From Lentzea cavernae (GTDB lineage: Bacteria > Actinomycetota > Actinomycetes > Mycobacteriales > Pseudonocardiaceae), in the NCBI RefSeq assembly GCF_014653695.1, contig NZ_BNAR01000004.1, positions 638,645 through 702,644 on the forward strand: a DNA stretch of 64,000 nucleotides. Direction: 5' to 3'. Both the position numbers and the translations under genes were made by a program. Positions 39,281 through 47,968 of this stretch are shown here, piece after piece. Position 1 is the first letter of the stretch; each line of letters opens with the position of its first letter. The notes beneath the pieces were generated by a model that did not search any database, was not told the origin of the DNA, and saw nothing but the letters and a program-made list of their open reading frames with translations.

Positions 39281-41140
39281 GTGAACGCCCGTCGCCCCGA
39301 CCCGGACCAAGCCTTCGAGGACGTGCTGCTCTACCTCAAGGAGTCACGCGGCTTCGACTTCACGGGCTACAAGCGCACGAGCCTGCAGCGGCGCGTGCGT
39401 CACCGGATGAACCAGATCGGCATCGAGGACTACCCGGACTACATCGACCAGCTGCAGGTCAACGCGGACGAGTTCAGCGCGCTGTTCAACACGATCCTCA
39501 TCAACGTCACCGGGTTCTTCCGCGACACCGAGGCGTGGACGTACCTGCGCGAGGACGTGATCCCGGCGATCCTGGCCGAACGCGGGCCGGACGACCCGAT
39601 CCGGGTCTGGAGCGCCGGCTGCGCGTCCGGTGAGGAGGCCTACAGCCTCGCGATGGCCCTCGCCGAGGCGATGGGACCGGACAGGTTCCGCCAGCAGGTG
39701 AAGATCTACGCGACCGACGTCGACAACGAGGCGCTCACCCAGGCCCGGCTCGCGAGCTACGGGGAACGCGACCTGCAGAGCGTGCCGCCGGAGTTCACCG
39801 CCAAGTACTTCGAGCAGCAGAACGGCCGCTACAGCTTCCGCAAGGACCTGCGCCGCTCGGTCATCTTCGGCCGCAACGACCTGGTGCAGGACGCGCCGAT
39901 CTCCCGGATAGACCTGCTGGTGTGCCGCAACACGCTGATGTACTTCAACCAGGAGACGCAGTCCAAGATCCTCGGCCGCTTCCACTTCGCCCTGGTGCCC
40001 AAGGGCGTGCTGTTCCTCGGCAAGGCCGAGATGCTGCTCAGCCACAGCCGCATCTTCGACCCCATCGACCTCAAGCGGCGCATCTTCCGCAAGGCGCCCA
40101 ACGGTTCCGGTAGCGCGGCCGGCTTCGTCTCCCACCCGGTCGTGCACGACCGCCGGGTCGACGTCGGCGGCATCGACGAGCTGCGGGAGCACGCGTTCTC
40201 CGCCAGCCCCGTCGCCCAGGTCGTCGTGACCGCGGACGACGTGGTGGCCCTCGCGAACCAGCAGGCGCAGACCACGTTCGGGCTGTCCCCCAAGGACGTC
40301 GGCCGGCCGTTGCGCGACCTCGACCTCTCGTACCGGCCGATCGAGCTGCGCGGCTACGTCGAACAGGCCCGGCTGGAACGCAAGTCGTTGCGCGTCAAGG
40401 ACGTCGAGTGGCTGCGCGGCCCCGGTGAGTCGCTGTGGTTCGAGATCCACGTCAACCCGCTCGTCGGTGTCGACAACACCATCCTCGGCGTGTCCGTGGT
40501 GTTCCACGACGTGACGTCGGCGCGCAGGCTGCTCGAGGACCTCGAGTACGCGAACCGCCAGCTGGAGTCCGCCTACGAGGAGCTCCAGTCCACCAACGAG
40601 GAGCTCGAGACCACGAACGAGGAGCTCCAGTCCACTGTGGAGGAGCTGGAGACGACCAACGAGGAGCTCCAGTCCACCAACGAGGAACTGGAGACGATGA
40701 ACGAGGAGCTCCAGTCGACCAACGACGAGCTCCAGACCATCAACGACACCCTGCGCGAGCGCAGCGTGGAACTCGACCAGGTCAACGAGTTCCTGGAGTC
40801 GATACTGACCTCGCTGCGCGCGGGCGTCGTCGTGCTCGACCTGCAGATGCGCGTGCTCGCCTGGAACCGGGGCGCCGAGGAGCTGTGGGGCGTGCGCCGC
40901 GACGAGGCGGAGGGTGAGCACCTCCTCAACCTCGACATCGGCCTGCCGGTCGCCGACCTCCGGCCGGTGGTGCGCTCGGCGTTGTCCGACGCGGCGTTCA
41001 TCGACGAGGTGAAGGTCAGCGCGGTGAACCGGCGCGGCCGCGAGGTCGTCGTCCGGGTCGTGTGCAGTTCGTTGCGCAACAATGACGGGGAGCCGGGCGG
41101 GGCGATCCTGGTGATGGAGCAGCAGACCGACCAGGTGTGA
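39281..41140 (+). CDS. CheR methyltransferase with PAS domains and EELQSTNEELE coiled coil
   Basis: A 619-residue protein. Residues about 10-280 form a CheR SAM-dependent methyltransferase: GYKRTSLQRRVRHRM, INVTGFFRD, VWSAGCASGEEAYSLAM (SAM site) and LVCRNTLMYFN. A PAS domain follows (about 300-420), then a parallel coiled coil (about 430-500) built of repeats of the type EELQSTNEELETTN, and a second PAS domain (about 515-615: VVVLDLQMRVLAWNRGAEEL). Proteins with this coiled coil are signalling hubs in which the methyltransferase modifies the coil. GTG at 39281 is 10 bp after the kinase gene stop. Confidence 0.88.
   Translation: MNARRPDPDQAFEDVLLYLKESRGFDFTGYKRTSLQRRVRHRMNQIGIEDYPDYIDQLQVNADEFSALFNTILINVTGFFRDTEAWTYLREDVIPAILAERGPDDPIRVWSAGCASGEEAYSLAMALAEAMGPDRFRQQVKIYATDVDNEALTQARLASYGERDLQSVPPEFTAKYFEQQNGRYSFRKDLRRSVIFGRNDLVQDAPISRIDLLVCRNTLMYFNQETQSKILGRFHFALVPKGVLFLGKAEMLLSHSRIFDPIDLKRRIFRKAPNGSGSAAGFVSHPVVHDRRVDVGGIDELREHAFSASPVAQVVVTADDVVALANQQAQTTFGLSPKDVGRPLRDLDLSYRPIELRGYVEQARLERKSLRVKDVEWLRGPGESLWFEIHVNPLVGVDNTILGVSVVFHDVTSARRLLEDLEYANRQLESAYEELQSTNEELETTNEELQSTVEELETTNEELQSTNEELETMNEELQSTNDELQTINDTLRERSVELDQVNEFLESILTSLRAGVVVLDLQMRVLAWNRGAEELWGVRRDEAEGEHLLNLDIGLPVADLRPVVRSALSDAAFIDEVKVSAVNRRGREVVVRVVCSSLRNNDGEPGGAILVMEQQTDQV
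40564..40746 (+). repeat. In-gene tandem repeat encoding the coiled coil
   Basis: Near-identical 21- and 42-bp units (GAGGAGCTCCAGTCCACCAA and GAGGAGCTCGAGACCACGAA variants) encode alternating EELQSTN and EELETTN heptads, about eight units. Identity is high even at third positions, so the copy number may vary by slippage. Confidence 0.8.
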
Positions 41141-41168
41141 CGTCCAGCCCTTCTGGCACGATCGCCGC

Positions 41169-41630
41169 ATGAAACGCGTGGTGGTCCTGGGCCGGGGTGG
41201 TGCCGGCAAGTCGACCCTCGCCGTCGCCCTGGGCGACGCGACGGGCCTGCCCGTCGTCGAACTGGACAAGCACTTCTGGAGCCCGGAACTGGAAGCGATG
41301 CCACCGGAGCGCTGGTCGGAGGTCCAGAGTGGACTCGCCGCCGGCGAGCGGTGGATCATGGACGGCGACCTCGGCCCGTACGACGTGCTCGACGTCCGGC
41401 TCCGCAGGGCGGACGCGGTGGTGCTGCTCGACTACTCGTTCCCGCGGTGCGCCTGGCGGGCGGTGTGGCGTTCGCGGGAACGCGCCGACTTCTGGCGGTG
41501 GGTGTGGTCGTGGCGCCGCCGTCACCGGCCGCTGCTCCTGGAAGCGTTCGCGGCGCACGCGCGGGACGCGGAGGTGCACGTGTTCCGGAGCCCGCGTGCG
41601 ACCGCGCGTTTCCTGGCGCGGATCCGGTGA
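41169..41630 (+). CDS. P-loop NTPase/adenylate-kinase-like protein
   Basis: A 153-residue P-loop protein of the AAA_17/topology-modulation (FlaR-like) group. VVVLGRGGAGKSTLAVALG is Walker A, VVELDKHFWSP and WIMDGDLGPYDVLDVRLRRA give the Walker B and base-binding region, and DFWRWVWSWRRRHRPLL is the basic C-terminal stretch of this family. It is likely a small-molecule kinase. Its stop overlaps the next gene's GTG (GTGA), linking it to an aminoglycoside-phosphotransferase-like protein. Confidence 0.75.
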   Translation: MKRVVVLGRGGAGKSTLAVALGDATGLPVVELDKHFWSPELEAMPPERWSEVQSGLAAGERWIMDGDLGPYDVLDVRLRRADAVVLLDYSFPRCAWRAVWRSRERADFWRWVWSWRRRHRPLLLEAFAAHARDAEVHVFRSPRATARFLARIR

Positions 41631-42556
41631 TCTCGAAGCTGCCCGCCGCGTTGTCGGGCTGGCTGGCCGCGAACCTGCCCGGCGGGCGGATCGCCGGCGA
41701 GCTCTCCGGCGGGTTCCGCAACCAGAACATCGCCGTCGTGACCGATGGCGGCGAGAAGTTCGTGCTGCGCCGGTATCTCAGGGGCAACACGTGTGCGGTC
41801 GAACGCGATCTGGCCGAGCGGGCGGGCCGTGTGGTGCCGGTACCCGGGGTCGTGGCGGCTGACCCGGACGGCGTGGACGCCGGTGAACCCGTGCTGCTGT
41901 CGCGGTTCGCGGAGGGTGTGGTGCTCGACCGGGTCCTGACCGGTCCCGGTCCCGGGGAGGCGGAGGAGCTCGGCCGCCGGGTGGGCTCGGTGTTGGCGGC
42001 GATCGGCTCGATCCGTTTCCCCGCACCGGGTTTCTTCGCAGGATCCGGTCTGACACCGGTGCCGGGCGGCTCCGAGACCGGAGACCTGGTGTCGTTCGCC
42101 GCGAGCCGTGCCGGGGACCTGCGGCTCGACTCCCGGGACAGGGCGGCGTTGTTCGCCCTGGCCGAGCGCGACCAGCGGGTGCTCGACGCGGTGGAGCCGG
42201 TGGCGCGGCTCGTCCACGCGGACTTCAACGGCAAGAACCTCCTCGTCGCGCGGAAGTCCGGGCGGTGGGAGGTGACCGCGGTGCTGGACTGGGAGTTCGC
42301 GTACAGCGGCAACCCGCTCGCGGACGTCGGCAACGTGCTGCGCTTCCCGGACGACACGGGACCCGCGTTCGGCGCGGCCTTCGCGGAGGCGTTCCTCGCG
42401 GACAGCGGACCGGTGCCCGGCGGCTGGCGGGAGGTCAGCGCGGCGCTCGACCTGTTCGCGCTCGTGGACCTGCTCACGCTGCCCGACACGCATCCGTTGC
42501 ACGCCAAGGTCGTCGCCGCGGTGCGGGCGCGGGCCGAAAGCACTTGCGCGCTCTGA
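41627..42556 (+). CDS. APH-family phosphotransferase
   Basis: A 309-residue protein-kinase-like phosphotransferase. FVLRRYLRGNTCAVERDLAE contains the nucleotide-binding Lys region (ELSGGFRNQNIAVVTDGGEKFVLRR), LVHADFNGKNLLV the catalytic loop (HxDxxxxN) and VLDWEFAYSGNPLADVGN the metal-binding Asp. Such enzymes phosphorylate antibiotics, sugars or other alcohols; many chromosomal members have unknown substrates and no resistance role. Translationally coupled to the P-loop kinase upstream, suggesting the two act in one step pair. Confidence 0.8.
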   Translation: MISKLPAALSGWLAANLPGGRIAGELSGGFRNQNIAVVTDGGEKFVLRRYLRGNTCAVERDLAERAGRVVPVPGVVAADPDGVDAGEPVLLSRFAEGVVLDRVLTGPGPGEAEELGRRVGSVLAAIGSIRFPAPGFFAGSGLTPVPGGSETGDLVSFAASRAGDLRLDSRDRAALFALAERDQRVLDAVEPVARLVHADFNGKNLLVARKSGRWEVTAVLDWEFAYSGNPLADVGNVLRFPDDTGPAFGAAFAEAFLADSGPVPGGWREVSAALDLFALVDLLTLPDTHPLHAKVVAAVRARAESTCAL

Positions 42557-42622
42557 TACGGTTCCCGCGATGACTACCTCCTCGAGCAGATCGGGGGTCC
42601 CGTTCACCAAAGGTGAGTGCTG

Positions 42623-43909
42623 ATGCACCACTGGGCCGTGAACGGACACCCCCGCCTCCTTTTCTGGTCGCACGTGCGCGAGTTCGCCGTGCCGACGTCG
42701 ATGATCGAGTCCGCGACCGTCCGCCGCGAGGCGGGCGACTGGGCCGGGGCCTGCGCCGCGGCGCGGGCCGACGTGGATCTCGACCTCCGTGCCGCAGGTC
42801 GTGCCCGTGGCAGGCGGTTCGCGGCAACTCTGCGCGCTGACCTGCGACATCTCGCTCCTGACCTGCTCCGCTGGCACTTCCCGAGAACCAGGCCAGACGG
42901 GCTGCTGCGGCCGGGCCTCACCGTCTCCCTGGCCAGGTACACCGACGACGACGGCCACGAGGTGCACCTCGTGGCCCGCACACCACCTGCCTGGGCTTCC
43001 GCCGGTCAGCGGATCGGTCTCGCGCTGTGGGCGCCGTCCGGGCCGCTGTCCAGGCCGGGCGGGCACCCCCATCCCCGGCCGGACCGGCGTTTCCGCCTCG
43101 ACCTGCACCGCCACCTGTGGGACGCGCGCAGGACCGGGGAGCTGCGGGAGCGCTCGGGCGGCGATCCCGGGCCCGGCGACGGTCACGCCGCCCACCGGTG
43201 GGCCGCCGAGGCCGCGATCCTGCTCCGTGCGGACGGATGCGCGGGCAACGCCGTCGCCGTGCGGCTCAGCTCCCGGCACCGGATCGTGCTGGACGCAAAC
43301 GGTTCCACAGCAAGGGTTTCAGCCCTCCAGTGCACGATGCCGCTCCTGCCCGATGCCGCGACCTGGGTGCCACCGGACCTGGAGCTGCTGCACGCGGGCC
43401 TGATCGACGCCGAACGGCTGCATCCCCTGGTGAGGACGGCACTTCTGCCGGACGCACCCGTCCCCGGGCCGAGAAGCCCTGACAGCACAGCGGCTTCGCG
43501 GCTGGTCGACTGCTGCGGCGCGACCCACCGGATCGGTGTGGCCGACGGGGTGCTCGTCGCGCTGGACCACTCCCCCGAAGAGATCCGGCGCGAGGAACTG
43601 CTGGTCGCGTTGGGCGGCAACGGGTTGCCCTGCCTGCGCGCGATCGACGCCGCACACCGCCACCCGGAAGACCTCGTGCAGGTCAGGGCCCGCCTCGACC
43701 ACGGCGACGTCGAAGGTGCTCTCGCCGTCGTCGAAGGTCTGCTCGGACCGGACGCGCTGCTGCGCGGCGGCCAGTTGCGCGACGAGTTGGAGACGGCCGC
43801 CCGGCGCAAGGTCGTGCACGGGCTGTACCGGGCAGGGCTCGTCCAGGGACCCGCACCGTCCACTCGGGACTCCCGCCGCTCTCGCCGGCGTCGCTCGACC
43901 GTTCGCTGA
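42623..43909 (+). CDS. Unknown protein of the MoxR/VWA three-gene unit
   Basis: A 428-residue cytoplasmic protein without recognised domain. The N-terminus ESATVRREAGDWAGACAAAR, then AATLRADLRHLAPDLLRWHF and later LHRHLWDARRTGELR, gives an impression of a conserved actinomycete family that I recall next to MoxR and VWA genes, but I cannot assign activity. A C-terminal region with repeated LDHGDVEGALAVVEGLLG helices precedes a basic tail (RDSRRSRRRRSTVR). ATG at 42623 has AGGTGAG 5 nt upstream; GTG at 42617 is possible. It is 56 bp upstream of the MoxR gene and probably its accessory or substrate-recognition partner. Confidence 0.65.
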   Translation: MHHWAVNGHPRLLFWSHVREFAVPTSMIESATVRREAGDWAGACAAARADVDLDLRAAGRARGRRFAATLRADLRHLAPDLLRWHFPRTRPDGLLRPGLTVSLARYTDDDGHEVHLVARTPPAWASAGQRIGLALWAPSGPLSRPGGHPHPRPDRRFRLDLHRHLWDARRTGELRERSGGDPGPGDGHAAHRWAAEAAILLRADGCAGNAVAVRLSSRHRIVLDANGSTARVSALQCTMPLLPDAATWVPPDLELLHAGLIDAERLHPLVRTALLPDAPVPGPRSPDSTAASRLVDCCGATHRIGVADGVLVALDHSPEEIRREELLVALGGNGLPCLRAIDAAHRHPEDLVQVRARLDHGDVEGALAVVEGLLGPDALLRGGQLRDELETAARRKVVHGLYRAGLVQGPAPSTRDSRRSRRRRSTVR

Positions 43910-43965
43910 CCCCACCTCCTCTCGCCCAGGCCGGCGCACGGCCTCTACTCAAGGTGACTGAACAC

Positions 43966-45198
43966 ATGCCTGCTCCCACGAACGTCTCCTTCGGCACCGT
44001 CCGGCAGCTCGACGTGGCCGCCGACCTGCTCGCCCTTCTCGGCGACACCTCCACCGAGCCGCGGGCCGATCCCCAGCTCGACGCCTTGACCCTCGCCGTG
44101 TCCGCGGACCTGCCGGTGCTGCTGTGGGGTGAGCCCGGCATCGGCAAGACCGCGGCCCTCACCCAGCTCGCCGCCTCTCTCGGGCTGCCGCTGACCACGG
44201 TGATCGCCAGCGTGCACGAGCCGTCGGACTTCTCCGGCCTGCCGGTTCTCGGCGACGACCCGGCGACCCAGGGCGTGCCGATGGCGCCTCCGGACTGGGC
44301 GGTGCGCCTGGTCCGCGAGGGGCGCGGGCTGCTGTTCCTGGACGAGCTGTCCACCGCGCCGCCCGCCGTCCAGGCCGCGCTGCTGCGGGTCGTGCTGGAA
44401 CGCCGGATCGGTGTGCTGCGGTTGCCGCCGGGCGTCCGGATCGTGGCCGCCGCCAACCCGCGTTCCTCGGCCGCGGACGGCTGGGAGCTGAGCGCGCCGC
44501 TGGCGAACCGGTTCGTGCACCTGCAGTGGGCGCACGACCACGAGGTCGTCGTGCGTGGACTGGGCGGCACGTGGCCCGCCTCCACGCTCCCCCGGCTGGA
44601 TCCCGGACGGCTGCCGGACGCGGTGGCGTTCGCGCGCCGCGCCGTGTGCGAACTCCTCGCCGCGCGGCCGAACCTCGTGCACCAGCTGCCGAAGAACGAG
44701 GCGCTGCGCGGCGGCCCGTGGCCCTCGCCGCGCAGCTGGGAGATGACGCTGCGGCTGATCGCGTTCGCGACCGCCGCGGGCACCTCCCGCGAGGTGCTTT
44801 CCATGCTCGTGCGCGGTGCGGTCGGCGACGGTCCCGGACTCGAGCTGCTGGCGAGCATCGACCGGATGGACCTGCCGGACCCCGAGGTGCTGCTCGCGGA
44901 TCCGGCGGCGGCCGTCCTGCCCGAACGGGGCGACCTGCGGCAGGTCGTGCTCGACGGCGTGGTGGCCGCGGTGCGCAACCGCCCGGACGAGGCCCGCTGG
45001 AACGCGGCGTGGGCGCTGCTGACCCTGGCGCTCGAAGCCGGCGCACCGGACCTGGTGGTCGTCCCGGCGGCCACGCTCGCCGCGCTTCGCCAGGACGACT
45101 GGCAGGTCCCCGACACGATCGAACGACTGGCCGGCGCCGTGTCGCTGTCGCAACGGGCGGACAAGGCCCTGGCCCGCGTCGGGGGTGCGGGCCGGTGA
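43966..45198 (+). CDS. MoxR-type AAA+ ATPase
   Basis: A 410-residue AAA+ ATPase of the MoxR branch, a chaperone-like remodeller that normally works with a von Willebrand factor A protein. Walker A is LLWGEPGIGKTAAL, Walker B LLFLDELSTAPPAVQ, sensor 1 VAAANPRSS, the arginine finger region ELSAPLANRFVH and sensor 2 PSPRSWEM. The C-terminal 150 residues form the helical lid and an extra helical extension. ATG at 43966 lies 8 nt after AAGGTGA; GTG at 43954 is possible. The stop overlaps the VWA gene (GTGA), so production is coupled one to one. Confidence 0.88.
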   Translation: MPAPTNVSFGTVRQLDVAADLLALLGDTSTEPRADPQLDALTLAVSADLPVLLWGEPGIGKTAALTQLAASLGLPLTTVIASVHEPSDFSGLPVLGDDPATQGVPMAPPDWAVRLVREGRGLLFLDELSTAPPAVQAALLRVVLERRIGVLRLPPGVRIVAAANPRSSAADGWELSAPLANRFVHLQWAHDHEVVVRGLGGTWPASTLPRLDPGRLPDAVAFARRAVCELLAARPNLVHQLPKNEALRGGPWPSPRSWEMTLRLIAFATAAGTSREVLSMLVRGAVGDGPGLELLASIDRMDLPDPEVLLADPAAAVLPERGDLRQVVLDGVVAAVRNRPDEARWNAAWALLTLALEAGAPDLVVVPAATLAALRQDDWQVPDTIERLAGAVSLSQRADKALARVGGAGR

Positions 45199-46409
45199 CG
45201 CTGGACGAGGAGAAGCTGTTCGCCGCCCGGTTGTACGCGGTCCGCCTGCGGCCGTACCTGGCGACGGCGTTGTTCGCGCTGCACCCGGTGGAGTCGCGCC
45301 GGGTGCCGACGATGGCCGTGGACCGGCACTGGCGTTGTTACGTCTCACCGGCGTTCGTGGACCGCACCCCGCTGGAGGAACTCGCCGGGATCTGGGTGCA
45401 CGAGGTGTCCCACCTGATCCGCGACCACCACGGGCGCGGCGACCGGTACGCGGTGCGGCACGGGCTCACCGGGCCCGGTGAGCGGCTGCGGATGAACATC
45501 GCGGCGGACTGCGAGATCAACGACGACGTGTTCGGCGAAGGTCTTCCCCGTCCGGAGGACGCGGTGCACCCCCAGGCGCTCCACCTGGACGAGGGTCAGC
45601 TGATGGAGGACTACCTGCGGCAGTTCCGGCTCGGCCGCCACACCAACGCCTTCGCCTGGATCGACTGCGGCAGCGGGGCCGACGGCCTGGAACGCGAGTG
45701 GGACCTCGGTCCGGGCGGCGCGCACGGGCTCAACGAGCAGGAACGGGACTCCGTGCGGTTCCGCGTGGCGCAGGGCATCGCGGGGAGCCCCGGGACCGTC
45801 CCCGACGGCTGGCGGCGGTGGGCGGAGGAGGCGTTCCACCCGCCCCAGCCGTGGCGGGACCTGCTCGGAGCGGCGATCCGCTCGGCCGTCACCGGCCCCG
45901 GCTTGGGCGAGGACTACACCTACGGCAGGCCGTCGCGCAGGTCGGCCGGCGTGCCGGGCGTGGTCCTGCCGAGCCTGCGGCGCCGTCCGCCCCGCGTCGT
46001 CGTCATCGTCGACACCTCCGGGTCCGTGAGCGACGCCGAACTGGGCAGCGCGCTCCTCGAGATCACCGCGATCGTCCGCGCGGTGGGCGGCCGCCGCGAC
46101 CTCGTCTCGGTGCTGTCGTGCGACGCCGCCGCCCACGTCACCGGTCCGCTGTGCAAGGCGGAGGGGATCACGCTGGTGGGCGGCGGTGGCACCGACCTGC
46201 GCGAGGGCTTCACCAAGGCCCTGCGCGCGTCCCCCCGACCCGACGTCGTCGTAGCCCTGACCGACGGCCAGACGCCGTGGCCGAGCTCCGCGCCTGCCTG
46301 CCGGACGGTGGTGGGACTGTTCCCGCGCCCCAGCCGGTCCTACGAGGACGACCCCGAGTACGAGCCGGACACACCGCCCGAGTGGGCGCGGGTGATCACG
46401 ATCGGCTGA
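45195..46409 (+). CDS. VWA-domain protein with putative metallopeptidase domain (DUF2201-like)
   Basis: A 404-residue protein. The N-terminal 180 residues contain IWVHEVSHLIRDHHGRGDRY, an HExxH zinc-peptidase motif with a downstream NIAADCEIND segment that could give the third ligand. The C-terminal domain (about 255-404) is VWA: VVVIVDTSGSVSD (MIDAS DxSxS), VGGGGTDLREGF (T of MIDAS) and VVALTDGQTPWP (D). Proteins of this shape pair with MoxR ATPases. Whether the zinc site is catalytic is untested. GTG overlaps the MoxR stop. It is the last gene of the three-gene unit. Confidence 0.85.
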   Translation: MTLDEEKLFAARLYAVRLRPYLATALFALHPVESRRVPTMAVDRHWRCYVSPAFVDRTPLEELAGIWVHEVSHLIRDHHGRGDRYAVRHGLTGPGERLRMNIAADCEINDDVFGEGLPRPEDAVHPQALHLDEGQLMEDYLRQFRLGRHTNAFAWIDCGSGADGLEREWDLGPGGAHGLNEQERDSVRFRVAQGIAGSPGTVPDGWRRWAEEAFHPPQPWRDLLGAAIRSAVTGPGLGEDYTYGRPSRRSAGVPGVVLPSLRRRPPRVVVIVDTSGSVSDAELGSALLEITAIVRAVGGRRDLVSVLSCDAAAHVTGPLCKAEGITLVGGGGTDLREGFTKALRASPRPDVVVALTDGQTPWPSSAPACRTVVGLFPRPSRSYEDDPEYEPDTPPEWARVITIG

Positions 46410-46528
46410 CCGCCTGTTGGCCGCACGCCGTTGCGGCAGATGATCGAATTCCCGTGTCGAAGCCATCCTCCACGCACTGCGGCGCGTCTTCCGCTCTGGA
46501 GAGGTTCAACAGGAACTGGGGTTCTCAT

Positions 46529-47968
46529 TTGCGTGCATTGATGATCGGTGTCGCCGCCGTGCTGACCACGGCACTGGCACCCGCCGCGGCTCACGCGGCG
46601 CCGCCGTCCAACGACGACTTCGCCGACGCCACCGCGATCCCGGCACTGCCGTTCAAGTCCATTGTGGACACCAAGGAGGGCACGGCGGCGGACGACGACC
46701 CGTTCAGCTGCTCGTGGAGCACCAGCAGCGTCTGGTTCCGGTACACCGCGCCCGCCGACGGGTTCGTCCGGATGTCGTCGGACCGGCCCGACGACGAGAA
46801 GCCGGCGCTGTCGGCCCACACCGGTGAGCGCGGGGCGCTGACGTGGACGCCGGGAGCGTGCCAGCACCCGCACGGCGGCGGCTCGAACACGTTCGCCGTG
46901 ACGGCGGGCACCACGTACCACTTCCTGCTGCAGGACACGAGGTTCGCGGGACCGGTCGAGTTCGCCCTCGAACTCGTGCCCCGCGCGGCCAACGACGACT
47001 TCGCGACGGCCGCGGAACTCCAGCCGGACACCGACGTCGCGGGTGATCCCGGACCGGCCACGCTCGAGGCGGGCGAACAGAGGCCCAGTTGCGACCGGTC
47101 GTCCACCCGGTCGCTGTGGTTCCGCCACACGCCCGCCCGCTCCGGCATCCTCTCGGTGAAGTCCACCCAGCTGACCAGCAGCGCGGGTGTGGCCGTCTTC
47201 AAGGGCACCGCGCTCGACTCGCTGTCCGAAGTGGACTGCCGGCAGTCCGGCCACAGCCCCGCGATCTTCACCGCCACCGCCGGCGAGACCTACTACATCC
47301 GGGTCGCGGACGGCATCTACGGCGCCACACCGCTGACGGTGCGGCTGGAGGACGCACCGCAGATCACGCCCACCGCGTCCTGGGTCCTGCCGGAGTCCCC
47401 CGGCGTGTTCGACGAGGTCCGGTTCGGCATCGATCCGGGCGACCCGGCCGGCCGGTGGCTCGTGGGCGGCGAGGTCCGGTTCGGTGACGGCACGTCCGCC
47501 CCGATCCAGGCCGTTCCCGGTCAGGCCGAGGTCCGGCACCGCTACACCGCCGACGGCGAGTACCAGGTGACGATCACCGGGCACACGGCCGACGGTCGTT
47601 CCGGCAGCTCCACCCGGACGCTGAAGGTCGAGACGCACGACGTGGCCGTGACGAACGTCGTCGCGCCCGCCACCGCCTCGGTCGGCGAAATCGGGCAGGT
47701 CGAGGTGACCGTCGCCGGCGCCCGGTACGCCGAGGACGTCGTCGTGGAGTTGTTGCGCCGCAGGGCGGACGGGTACCACGACGTCGTCGGCACGGTCCGC
47801 CGGCACGTGGAGGCGGACGGCTCGGTGGTCGTGCCGTTCAGCTACACGTACTCGGCCGCCGACGCGGCTCTCGGCAAGGCGACGCTCAAGGCCCGGGCTC
47901 GCCTGGACAGCCGTCAGGACAACAACCCCGCCGACAACGAGCGAGTCGTCGAGACGATCGTCGGCTAG
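46529..47968 (+). CDS. Secreted multi-domain protein with PKD-like module
   Basis: A 479-residue exported protein. TTG at 46529 gives MRALMIGVAAVLTTALAPAAAHA, a good signal peptide; ATG at 46541 is an alternative. Two similar beta-sandwich domains follow (about 25-150 and 155-280), each opening with NDDFADAT/NDDFATAA and containing SVWFRYTAPADG/SLWFRHTPARSG and a TAGxTYxxxxxD strand, like pre-peptidase C-terminal domains. Residues about 290-375 resemble a PKD domain (EVRFGDGTSAP, VRHRYTADGEYQVTITG), and the end is a CARDB-like domain (ETHDVAVTNVVAPATASVG). It probably binds surfaces or other proteins outside the cell. Confidence 0.7.
   Translation: MRALMIGVAAVLTTALAPAAAHAAPPSNDDFADATAIPALPFKSIVDTKEGTAADDDPFSCSWSTSSVWFRYTAPADGFVRMSSDRPDDEKPALSAHTGERGALTWTPGACQHPHGGGSNTFAVTAGTTYHFLLQDTRFAGPVEFALELVPRAANDDFATAAELQPDTDVAGDPGPATLEAGEQRPSCDRSSTRSLWFRHTPARSGILSVKSTQLTSSAGVAVFKGTALDSLSEVDCRQSGHSPAIFTATAGETYYIRVADGIYGATPLTVRLEDAPQITPTASWVLPESPGVFDEVRFGIDPGDPAGRWLVGGEVRFGDGTSAPIQAVPGQAEVRHRYTADGEYQVTITGHTADGRSGSSTRTLKVETHDVAVTNVVAPATASVGEIGQVEVTVAGARYAEDVVVELLRRRADGYHDVVGTVRRHVEADGSVVVPFSYTYSAADAALGKATLKARARLDSRQDNNPADNERVVETIVG

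Noticed and set aside
40564..40746. Short regular repeats considered as a CRISPR-like array
   Set aside because: Units are 21 bp multiples, in frame, without unique spacers, and encode a coiled coil.
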